Assembly: GCA_022572105.1 (NCBI GenBank)
Contig: JACZWN010000076.1
Location: 1-14,325 of the forward strand
DNA: 14,325 bases
Direction of reading: 5' to 3'
From: Pseudomonadota bacterium
Lineage (GTDB): Bacteria > Pseudomonadota > Alphaproteobacteria > Kiloniellales > J153
Shown here: piece after piece, positions 8,457-14,325 of the stretch
Position numbering within the stretch: the stretch's first letter is position 1
How the letters are laid out: every line of letters starts with the position of its first letter
The notes under the pieces: model-generated
What the model was told of the DNA's origin: nothing
Seen by the model: only the letters and a program-made list of their open reading frames with translations
The model's database searches: none
Translations under genes and position numbers: made by a program

Positions 8457-10091
8457 ATGACGGCGCGGCGGTTGAAGTTTTGGGGCTGGGGCTTCGAGGA
8501 CACGCGCCTGAGCGACGCCGAGGAGCGCGCGCTGACCGAGTCTTACGCCAAACGCTTCGGCGTCGACGGCTTCGAGCGCCTGCCGGTTCCGCGGGTCGAG
8601 GACATCCCGTTGCGCGAACCCCGGCTCGGCGTGCCGGCGAAGCTCGAGGCCATCTGCTCGACCGCGCCTTACGATCGCCTGGCGCACACCTACGGCAAGT
8701 CGTTTCTCGACTCGGTGCGCGCCTTCGACAAGGACTTCGCCAACGCGCCCGACGCGGTGGCATCCCCGCGCAACGAAGACGAGGTGGTGGCGATCCTCGA
8801 CTGGGCCGAGGCCGCGAACGCCGCGGTCATCCCCTTCGGCGGCGGCACCAGCGTGGTCGGCGGCATCGAGCCGGCGGTCGGCGACGCCTTCGCCGGGGCC
8901 ATCTCCCTGGACCTGAAAGGCCTCGACCGCGTACTGGAAATCGACCGGACCAGCCGCGCCGCCCGCTTCCAGGCCGGCATCCTCGGCCCGGCGCTGGAGG
9001 CGGCGCTCAAGCCCGAAGGACTGACGCTCCGGCACTTCCCGCAGAGCTTCGAGTTCTCCACCCTGGGCGGTTGGATCGCGACCCGCTCCGGCGGTCATTT
9101 CGCCACGCTGTACACGCACATCGACGATTTCGTCGAGAGCCTGCGCATGGTGACCCCGGCCGGGATACTGGAGAGCCGCCGGCTGCCGGGATCGGGCGCG
9201 GGGCCCAGCCCGGACCGGCTGATGATCGGCTCCGAAGGCGCCCTCGGAATCCTGACCGAGGCCTGGGTGCGGTTGCAGGACCGGCCCAAGCACCGTGCCT
9301 CGGCGAGCGTCTCCTTCAAGGACCTGTACCGGGGCGCCGAGGCGGTGCGCGCGGTCGGCCAGGCCGGGCTCTACCCGTCGAACCTGCGCCTGCTCGACGC
9401 CAACGAGGCCAGGATCACCGGCGCCGGGGACGGCACCCACGCGCTCATGGTGCTCGCCTTCGAATCCGCCGACCATCCGGTCGAGGCCTGGCTGGAGCGG
9501 GCGCTGGAGATTTGCGCCGAGCGCGGCGGCGACTTCGACAGGGACGCGGCGAAGGCGCCCCGCGCCCACCTGAGCGGCGCCGCCGGCGCCTGGCGCGAGG
9601 CCTTCATCCGCATGCCCTACAACCGCGAGCTCCTGACCGCCATCGCGGTCATCAACGACACCTTCGAGACGGCGATCACCTGGGACCGGTTCCGTGACTT
9701 CCACGACAACGTCAAGGCGGCGACCGAGGCCGCGATCATGGAGGCGACCGGGCGCCCGGGCATGGTCACCTGCCGCTTCACCCACGTCTACCCGGACGGC
9801 CCGGCGCCCTACTTCACCTTCCACGGCTTGGGCCGCCACGGCGCGCTGCCCGAGCAGTGGCGGCACATCAAGACGGCGGCCTCGGACGCGGTGCTCGCCC
9901 AGGGCGGCACCATCACCCACCATCACGCCGTCGGGCGCAACCACATGCCGTGGTACGTCCGCCAGCGCCCGGCGCTGTTCGGCGCGGCGCTCGCGGCGGC
10001 CAAGGCCAAGCTCGACCCGGCCGGCATCCTCAACCCGGGCGTCCTGGTGCCGGCGCCCGAGTCTCGGGGGCCTGCGGAACGCGGGCGGTGA
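8457..10091 (+). CDS. FAD-binding oxidase related to alkyldihydroxyacetonephosphate synthase
   Basis: The 544-residue protein follows the vanillyl-alcohol-oxidase fold: an FAD_binding_4 domain with the loop PFGGGTSVVGG (about 126-136) and a C-terminal FAD-oxidase_C domain. An opening LKFWGWGFED and a late HHHAVGRNHMPW motif (H488-H490 onward) match the AGPS/alkyl-DHAP synthase branch, where the His run lies near the active site; a second block is FEFSTLGGWIATRSGGH near 204-220. AGPS swaps the acyl chain of acyl-DHAP for a fatty alcohol to begin ether lipids, but bacterial relatives are often general FAD oxidoreductases, so the reaction is unproven. I chose ATG 8457 because GGGAGG (8445-8450) lies 6 bases upstream; the upstream in-frame extension is not conserved-looking. 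It converges on the dehydrogenase gene, with the stops 16 bases apart. Confidence 0.88.
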   Translation: MTARRLKFWGWGFEDTRLSDAEERALTESYAKRFGVDGFERLPVPRVEDIPLREPRLGVPAKLEAICSTAPYDRLAHTYGKSFLDSVRAFDKDFANAPDAVASPRNEDEVVAILDWAEAANAAVIPFGGGTSVVGGIEPAVGDAFAGAISLDLKGLDRVLEIDRTSRAARFQAGILGPALEAALKPEGLTLRHFPQSFEFSTLGGWIATRSGGHFATLYTHIDDFVESLRMVTPAGILESRRLPGSGAGPSPDRLMIGSEGALGILTEAWVRLQDRPKHRASASVSFKDLYRGAEAVRAVGQAGLYPSNLRLLDANEARITGAGDGTHALMVLAFESADHPVEAWLERALEICAERGGDFDRDAAKAPRAHLSGAAGAWREAFIRMPYNRELLTAIAVINDTFETAITWDRFRDFHDNVKAATEAAIMEATGRPGMVTCRFTHVYPDGPAPYFTFHGLGRHGALPEQWRHIKTAASDAVLAQGGTITHHHAVGRNHMPWYVRQRPALFGAALAAAKAKLDPAGILNPGVLVPAPESRGPAERGR

Positions 10092-10097
10092 CCCGCC

Positions 10098-10111
10098 GTG
10101 AGCCGCCTCAC
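10098..10111. terminator. Hairpin between convergent genes
   Basis: GTGAG (10098-10102), the loop CCGC, and CTCAC (10107-10111) form a perfect short hairpin over the 16-base gap between convergent stops, just after a second hairpin GCGGG...CCCGC (10081-10096). Either could slow transcription from both sides, but neither has a T tract. Confidence 0.3.
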
Positions 10112-11079
10112 ACCGCGACGTTGTTTTGCGGCCGGCCCTCGAGGAACGCGATCACGTTGTCGACCGCGCCCTGGTTGAGCAGCTCCACCGCCTCGGGCGT
10201 CGAATCGGCGGCGTGCGGGGTCAGCACCACCTGCTCGCACTGGAGGATCGGGGCGTCGGGCGGCAGCGGCTCGTCCGGGAACACGTCCAGGCCGGCGCCG
10301 GTGAAGCGCCCGGCCATGAGGGCGTCATGGAGCGCCGCCATGTCCACCACCGCGCCGCGCGCCCCGTTCAGCAGGATCGCCTCGTCCTTCATCAGCGCGA
10401 GCTCGCGCGCGCCCAGGAGACCGCGCGTGTCCTCGGTCAGCTTGACGTGCAGGCTGACCACGTCGGCGCCGCGCAGCAATGCGTCCAGCCCGACGAAACG
10501 CAGGCCCAGGCTTTCCGCCCGCGCGTCCGAGGGATTGAAGGTCCAGGCGATGACCTCCATGCCGATGGCGCGCGCCAGACGCGCCATCTCGGCGCCGATG
10601 GCGCCCGTGCCGACCACGCCCAGGACCTTGCCTTGAAGCGTCACGTTGTCCTTGCGGGTCCAGCGCCCGGCCTTGAGCTCGGCGGTCTGGAAGGCCGCGC
10701 GCTTGGCGACCGCGAACATGAGCGCGAACATGTGCTCGGCCACGGCCGGCGCCGTGCGCCCGGGCTGGTTGGACACGACGATGCCCAGGTCCCGCGCCAC
10801 CTCGAGGTCCACCATGTCGGTGCCGATGGAGCAGGTGGCGATCATCCGGAGCTTGGGCAGGGCGCGCAGCTCGGCCTCGCGCCAGGTCACGATGCTGCGC
10901 GAATTGATGATGATCTCGGCGTCCCCGACCCGGTCGATCTTTTCCGCGCCGCTTTCCGGCCGGGTGTCATGGATGGTGACCGCGCCGTAAGGCGCGAGCC
11001 GCTCGAGGCTGGGGGAGCCGGCGATCTGCACCGGATCGTCGCCGGGCACGACGATTTGGACACGCTCGGGAGGTGGCAT
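10108..11079 (-). CDS. D-isomer specific 2-hydroxyacid dehydrogenase family, NAD(P)-binding
   Basis: The 323-residue protein oxidises or reduces a D-2-hydroxyacid/2-oxoacid pair with NAD(P). The Rossmann motif GTGAIG is at 157-162 in LGVVGTGAIGAEMARLA. The catalytic triad of the family is visible: R241 in NGARGAVVD, E270 in DVFPDEPL, and H289 in LTPHAADSTPEA. The N-terminal substrate domain carries CSIGTDMVDLEVAR (about 83-96) and PGRTAPAVAEH (106-116). The usual Gly after the catalytic His region is replaced by Ala-Asp (PHAAD). The substrate could be a glyoxylate, phosphoglycerate-like or other acid; the sequence does not decide. The start at 11079 lacks a strong ribosome site. Confidence 0.92.
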   Translation of the reverse strand: MPPPERVQIVVPGDDPVQIAGSPSLERLAPYGAVTIHDTRPESGAEKIDRVGDAEIIINSRSIVTWREAELRALPKLRMIATCSIGTDMVDLEVARDLGIVVSNQPGRTAPAVAEHMFALMFAVAKRAAFQTAELKAGRWTRKDNVTLQGKVLGVVGTGAIGAEMARLARAIGMEVIAWTFNPSDARAESLGLRFVGLDALLRGADVVSLHVKLTEDTRGLLGARELALMKDEAILLNGARGAVVDMAALHDALMAGRFTGAGLDVFPDEPLPPDAPILQCEQVVLTPHAADSTPEAVELLNQGAVDNVIAFLEGRPQNNVAV

Positions 11080-11162
11080 TTCTTCGTTCGCTCGCTCTTT
11101 ATTCCGTGGACCGGAACCGGGCGGCCCCAGGTCCTACCCCGGCCGAGGCCCGGGCCGCGCTC

Positions 11163-11425
11163 ATACCAAAGGTCCTTGATAATGACCCATAGAGACGGTT
11201 TCCCAAGGCTTTCGGCCAGGAGCGCGTGGCGTAGCGATGCGGGACATCGGAAGCCATGCGCGACGCCGCCCGAAAGCCTTGGGAAACCGCCGTTCCGGTC
11301 GGGCAGGCGAACCGCCGGAGGGCGTCGGAAAGCCTTGACGATGCCCCGCATCGCCCGCGGCTTCCCTCCTACCCGGCGGATCGCCTGCCCGATCTCTATG
11401 GGTCATTATCAGCGCTCCTTGGTAT
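11163..11425. mobile_element. MITE-like nested-hairpin element with 33-bp terminal inverted repeats
   Basis: The ends, 11163-11195 and the complement of 11393-11425, match at 28 of 33 positions, including 19 identical bases TGATAATGACCCATAGAGA. Inside are two large palindromes. The left is 11197-11215 paired with 11270-11288 (perfect 19 bp, GGTTTCCCAAGGCTTTCGG). The right is 11300-11319 paired with 11372-11391 (19 of 20). Each contains a smaller hairpin centred on a CGATGC/GCATCG-like core. No coding gene is credible; open frames here follow the repeat. The plan (short, non-coding, inverted ends) fits a MITE or a REP-like dispersed element. No clear target duplication was seen, so the exact ends are uncertain. 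Confidence 0.75.
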
Positions 11426-11474
11426 TACTAGGCTTGGCTAGAGGCTCATCCTTGAAGGCCCGATAGCACCAAGA

Positions 11475-11520
11475 CTCTACGCGGGCCAAGGCTCTACGCG
11501 GGCCAAGGCTTCACGCGGGA
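11475..11520. repeat. 17-bp tandem repeat, about 2.7 copies
   Basis: The unit CTCTACGCGGGCCAAGG is present exactly at 11475-11491 and 11492-11508, then as a degenerate partial copy CTTCACGCGGGA at 11509-11520. It lies in the gene-free stretch after the MITE-like element. Confidence 0.85.
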
Positions 11521-11555
11521 AGTATCCTGGTTGCCCGTGCACCAACTTTGATGCG

Positions 11556-11645
11556 GCCTAACCACTCTCTGTAGCGGACATGGCCTCGGCGCGCGGCGAA
11601 TTCCGGAGTCGATGTGCCGGGCCGCTCATCTCGCAGCCGTTAAGC
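11556..11645 (+). other. Integron attC-like imperfect palindrome (possible)
   Basis: GCCTAAC (11556-11562) fits the R'' consensus RYYYAAC, and GTTAAGC (11639-11645) fits the R' consensus GTTRRRY. Inside, AGCGG (11573-11577) and CCGCT (11622-11626) pair as L''/L'-like arms, 10 and 12 bases from the outer boxes. The 90-base size is normal for attC. Central pairing is imperfect and no second site or integrase gene was found, so this may be a relic or chance. Confidence 0.3.
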
Positions 11646-11789
11646 TGAACGTTCATTTTGCGAGCCTTCGCGACCCGAGACTTGAAGAGTTCCCCACCTG
11701 CACCTCCACCTCACACTCAGCCGGATTAGGTTCCTTGGCAGGAACGGTTCGCGAGTTCGAGGGACTGTCCTAGTCCGGGATCATTCGTT
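11646..11789. other. Gene-free stretch with a hairpin (11730-11745) downstream of the lipoprotein gene
   Basis: GTTCCT-TGGC-AGGAAC is a perfect 6-bp stem with a tetraloop about 45 bases beyond the lipoprotein stop on the complement strand. It could end that transcript but has no T tract. Nothing else is recognised. Confidence 0.35.
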
Positions 11790-12698
11790 CTAGGTGGCTG
11801 GAAACAAATTTCCCACGATCTGTGCGGCAATTGATGCGGCAGCATGATCGATTTCCTCTCGAAGATGACGCGCATTACTGGCGGTCCAAACACTGAGCTT
11901 CAGCCGGCTGCTCGTGTACTCGAATGGCCGGGAAACTGACCGATTGAAGTTGGTCCATAGGTTGATAAACAGCACCGCTCGGGGGTCGTCGCTGTCATCG
12001 GCGATAAAGTCAATCGACTGCACACGCACGGTGAGAAGCGCGTCAACCCTAGCAATCCACAGCGAACGTTCACGTGCCTGCTCGAACGGCACCTCAAGGA
12101 GTTGATAGTCAGCGCGATTTTGTGAGCTGCGGATGATCTGGTCGCCGATTGCCATTGCTAGGCTTTTCTTGTTCAACAACCCCGTGGGGATCGACGACAC
12201 TGGACTATCAACACTGTCCAGAAGCCGAACAACCGGGCGAGGCTGCACCCACTCAAACCGACCAATCGCTGCTCTCGACAGCGTGCCGACCATGATGAGT
12301 GCGGGGGCAAGAAGGAGACCGTAGCCAGCCGCTTCACCGGCGTATGGTAATGAACTGAAGTACGACTCAGCCGTCTCGTGAAATGCGTCGCCAAGCGCAA
12401 CTTGCGTTCGCTTCAATCTTTTCGGGCGAACCGTCGTGTAGGTGGGTCCACGGGCGAAATGCTCCTTGAAGGCCGGCTCGAACTCGAACCAATCCTGGTA
12501 TAAGAACTGGTCCGGCCCCAATGCGACAACGCCAATCGAGCGATGGTCTTCGTCCAACCAGGCTGTGATGGCTGAAGATCTTGACGCGATGGGTGTGGAT
12601 TCATTGCTCCCGGGAGTACGTCGCGCGCAGCCTGTCGCTACGAGCACCAACATGACGAAGATCAAACCGTTCACTGAAAGGCGTATTGCGGTTCTCAT
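11790..12698 (-). CDS. Putative lipoprotein of unknown function
   Basis: The 302-residue product starts with a basic and hydrophobic signal (MRTAIRLSVNGLIFVMLVLVATGC), with a lipobox-like ATGC ending at C24, so it is probably a lipid-anchored envelope protein. The mature part has no motif I recognise; it includes a hydrophobic segment YGLLLAPALIMVG (about 130-142) and a C-terminal region rich in charged and aromatic residues. The start at 12698 is preferred because AGGAGG (12705-12710 on the complement) is 6 bases upstream; the frame stays open for 52 more codons upstream without a good site. Base composition is visibly more AT-rich than the core genes, and it sits alone between a MITE-like element and an IS, suggesting acquired DNA. 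Confidence 0.75.
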   Translation of the reverse strand: MRTAIRLSVNGLIFVMLVLVATGCARRTPGSNESTPIASRSSAITAWLDEDHRSIGVVALGPDQFLYQDWFEFEPAFKEHFARGPTYTTVRPKRLKRTQVALGDAFHETAESYFSSLPYAGEAAGYGLLLAPALIMVGTLSRAAIGRFEWVQPRPVVRLLDSVDSPVSSIPTGLLNKKSLAMAIGDQIIRSSQNRADYQLLEVPFEQARERSLWIARVDALLTVRVQSIDFIADDSDDPRAVLFINLWTNFNRSVSRPFEYTSSRLKLSVWTASNARHLREEIDHAAASIAAQIVGNLFPAT

Positions 12699-12857
12699 TT
12701 TGCACCTCCTGAAGACAGGCGACTTTCTACCTGCGTCCGGGAAATTCAAAGTGATCTGGAGTGCCCGATGTCCATTTGTGGCTGAGGGTGATGAAGAAGT
12801 CGGAGCCGGCAGATTTTGTGAAACTATCGTTCTTGTAGGCTGAGCTTGAAGCAATGT

Positions 12858-12887
12858 TGATTCAATACCGCCCCGGACTTTGAATCA
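12858..12887. other. Inverted repeat TGATTCAA / TTGAATCA
   Basis: Two perfect 8-base arms at 12858-12865 and 12880-12887 are separated by 14 bases and followed by an A-rich run. The repeat lies between the lipoprotein gene start and the left end of the IS. It could be an operator for the lipoprotein gene; no function is shown. Confidence 0.35.
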
Positions 12888-12930
12888 TTGTTTAAAAAAT
12901 CTGGTCCTCGGGACATCTTCAACGTGGCGG

Positions 12931-12940
12931 AACTCGGGGA
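12931..12940 (+). repeat. Left subterminal inverted repeat of the IS
   Basis: AACTCGGGGA is the exact inverse complement of 14297-14306. Confidence 0.65.
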
Positions 12941-13039
12941 TTAAATCGAGCCTGATCGATAGAGGGTGCTGCCCTTCCGTAATCTAGCGAAGTCTGGCGT
13001 GTGCCAGCGTCAATGTGATGAACGATCGGGAGAGCAGCT

Positions 13040-14072
13040 ATGGAACACTATGTTGGACTGGACGTATCGCTCAAGGAGACCTCGATCTAGCATGGCCGAT
13101 GGCGGCGGCGGGATCGTGTCTGAAGGCACGGTGATCTGGGAGCCGGCGGCGATCGCCGCGTTCGTCGAGGCAAAGGCAGGGAACGTGAAGCGGCTCGGTC
13201 TCGAGACCGGTCCGACGACGACCTGGCTCTGGCATGAGCTCAGGGCGCTCGGCTTGCCGGTGATCTGCATCGATGCCCGCCACGCCAAGGCGGCGCTGTC
13301 GATGCAGATCAACAAGAGCGACCGCAACGATGCCGCCGGGATCGCCCGGATCATGCAGTGCGGTTGGTACAAGGAAGTCCAGGTCAAGAGGCTCTCGTGT
13401 CACGAGATCCGGGCGGTCCTGAACAGCCGGGCCCAGCTGGTCAAGATCAAGCGCGATCTCGAGAACCAGATCCGTGGCTTGCTCAAGAACCTCGGCCTGG
13501 TCATCGGCAAGGCGGGCGGCACTGTCTTCACCCGCCGGGTCGAGGAGCTGCTTGGCCGGCAGGGTCTTTTGTGGGAGGCCGTTCGACCCCTGCTCGAGGT
13601 CCGCGAGAAGGTCAGGCGAGAGATCGCCGCTCTCTATCGCAAGCTCCTGGGCCTGGCGCGGGACGACGTCGACAGCCGACGCTCCATGACCGTGCCGGGG
13701 ATCGGGCCGATCACCGCCTTGGCGTTCCATGCGGCAGTCGATGATCCGACCCGGTTCAGGCGATCGCGCAGCGTCGGCGCCTATTTCGGGCTGACGCCGC
13801 GCCGCTATGCCTCGGGCGAGGTCGATTGGACCGGGCGGATCTCCAAATGCGGCGATCGAATGCTCAGGACCTACCTGTTCGAGGCCGCCGGCGTGCTGCT
13901 CACCCGGGTGCCCCACTGGTGCAAGCTCAAGGCTTGGGGGATCAGGCTGGTCAAACGGATCGGCTTCAAGAAGGCCAAGGTCGCCGTGGCCCGAAAACTT
14001 GCGGTCATCCTGCATCGCATGTGGCGCGATGGAACCGACTTCATCTGGTCAACCAAGGAGGCGGCAGCTTAG
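13040..14072 (+). pseudogene. IS110-family transposase, split by a 1-base frameshift near its N-terminus
   Basis: ATG 13040, with GGGAGAG before it, encodes MEHYVGLDVSLKETSI and then stops at TAG 13088-13090. The next frame continues from ATG 13092 for 326 residues to 14072. Removing one base near 13089 joins them into a normal 343-residue DEDD transposase. The first fragment holds Asp8 (GLDVS), the first acid of the RuvC-like site; the second holds the Glu in GLETGPTTTW and the Asp pair in KSDRNDA. The C-terminal Transposase_20 domain has VPGIGPITALA and GRISKCGDRMLR, whose Ser is the expected recombinase nucleophile. As written the gene cannot make an intact enzyme by simple translation. 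Alternatives are a sequencing error, or recoding at ATC-TAG-C with restart at ATG 13092. Confidence 0.85.
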
Positions 14073-14091
14073 AAGAAACAACGTCCAAGAA

Positions 14092-14206
14092 TTCCGCGAG
14101 AGCGGAACCGATGTCCCTGTCGGGACGGCGGCGTCGGCGAGATCGACCGAGGCTTTGCGATGCCTCGAATGAGGCAAGCGCGTTTTCAACATTGATCCGC
14201 CAACGT
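14092..14206 (+). ncRNA. Candidate bridge/seek RNA of the IS (3' noncoding end)
   Basis: Three perfect tetraloop hairpins follow the transposase stop: TTCCGC-gaga-GCGGAA (14092-14107), GTCCC-tgtc-GGGAC (14113-14126) and TGCCTC-gaat-GAGGCA (14161-14176). IS1111-type elements are known to encode a structured guide RNA in this position that pairs with donor and target DNA. CCGCCAACGT (14197-14206) is nearly complementary to ACGTGGCGG at 12922-12930, beside the left repeat. The RNA limits are a guess. Confidence 0.4.
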
Positions 14207-14296
14207 CCTCCAACGCCATCATGCAGAGGGCATAGCCCCTACTGCGGAGAGAACAGTGAACCCGGCAGGCGCATCAAGGGAGAGCTTGACATCCAG

Positions 14297-14306
14297 TCCC
14301 CGAGTT
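14297..14306 (+). repeat. Right subterminal inverted repeat of the IS
   Basis: TCCCCGAGTT is the exact inverse complement of 12931-12940. The final 19 bases of the window beyond it show no gene. Confidence 0.65.
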
Positions 14307-14325
14307 AGAGAACACCCTCGGCTAA

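Larger units (their letters stand above)
12931..14306 (+). mobile_element. IS110-family (IS1111-like) insertion sequence
   Basis: A transposase gene of the IS110 family is flanked by a perfect 10-bp inverted repeat, AACTCGGGGA at 12931-12940 and TCCCCGAGTT at 14297-14306. Subterminal inverted repeats and a long 3' noncoding end (about 225 bases) are the plan of the IS1111 subgroup; the interval, near 1.38 kb, is a normal size. True ends probably extend a few bases past the repeats. No target duplication is expected for this family. Confidence 0.7.

Noticed and set aside
6725..9697. A 990-codon open frame on the + strand across the PAS, LLM and FAD-oxidase genes
   Set aside because: It lies antisense or out of frame to well-recognised proteins and its translation is Arg/Pro/Ala-rich with no family pattern, as GC-rich DNA often gives.
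11161..11406. An 81-codon frame in the MITE-like element
   Set aside because: The frame follows inverted-repeat DNA and has no ribosome site; it is best explained as repeat sequence.
12966..13091. Upstream extension of the transposase frame
   Set aside because: The normal N-terminus MEHYVGLDVS is encoded in another frame at 13040, so this extension is out-of-frame noise before the frameshift.

Overview
The window looks like chromosomal DNA of a GC-rich alphaproteobacterium, probably of the Rhodospirillales type. Three things point there: strong GC bias at third codon positions, a groES-groEL operon behind an HrcA/CIRCE operator, and a Flp-type pilin. No rRNA, tRNA or CRISPR array was seen, so the placement rests on protein style and is an inference.

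Left part (1-4150). The window opens inside a YcaQ-type winged-helix DNA glycosylase gene. A short MetE-like, cobalamin-independent methionine synthase family gene converges on it. Divergent from that gene is the heat-shock operon: promoter, CIRCE operator, groES (with an unusual basic C-terminal tail), groEL, and a GC-rich hairpin terminator.

Middle part (4150-11100) holds single-gene units. They are a CDP-alcohol phosphatidyltransferase (membrane phospholipid synthesis, likely GTG start), a lone Flp pilin behind an AT-rich leader, a two-CBS-domain protein with its own sigma70-like promoter, and a PAS-domain protein. Next comes a luciferase-like F420/FMN oxidoreductase, divergent from an FAD-linked oxidase related to alkyl-DHAP synthase. 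The latter converges on a D-2-hydroxyacid dehydrogenase. No single pathway ties these together; the oxidoreductases may share small-molecule metabolism, but nothing in the sequence shows it.

Right part (11100-14325) is accessory DNA, and its gene-poor stretch is visibly more AT-rich. It contains a 263-bp MITE-like element made of two long nested hairpins inside 33-bp terminal inverted repeats, a 17-bp tandem repeat, a possible integron attC-like palindrome, and an orphan lipoprotein gene. It ends with an IS110-family (IS1111-like) insertion sequence of about 1.38 kb. That IS has 10-bp subterminal inverted repeats. Its transposase gene is broken by a +1-type frameshift that separates the first catalytic Asp from the rest. 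A 3' noncoding end carries three tetraloop hairpins and is a candidate bridge/seek RNA. The parts most worth following up are the nested-hairpin element and the IS with its putative guide RNA and frameshift.
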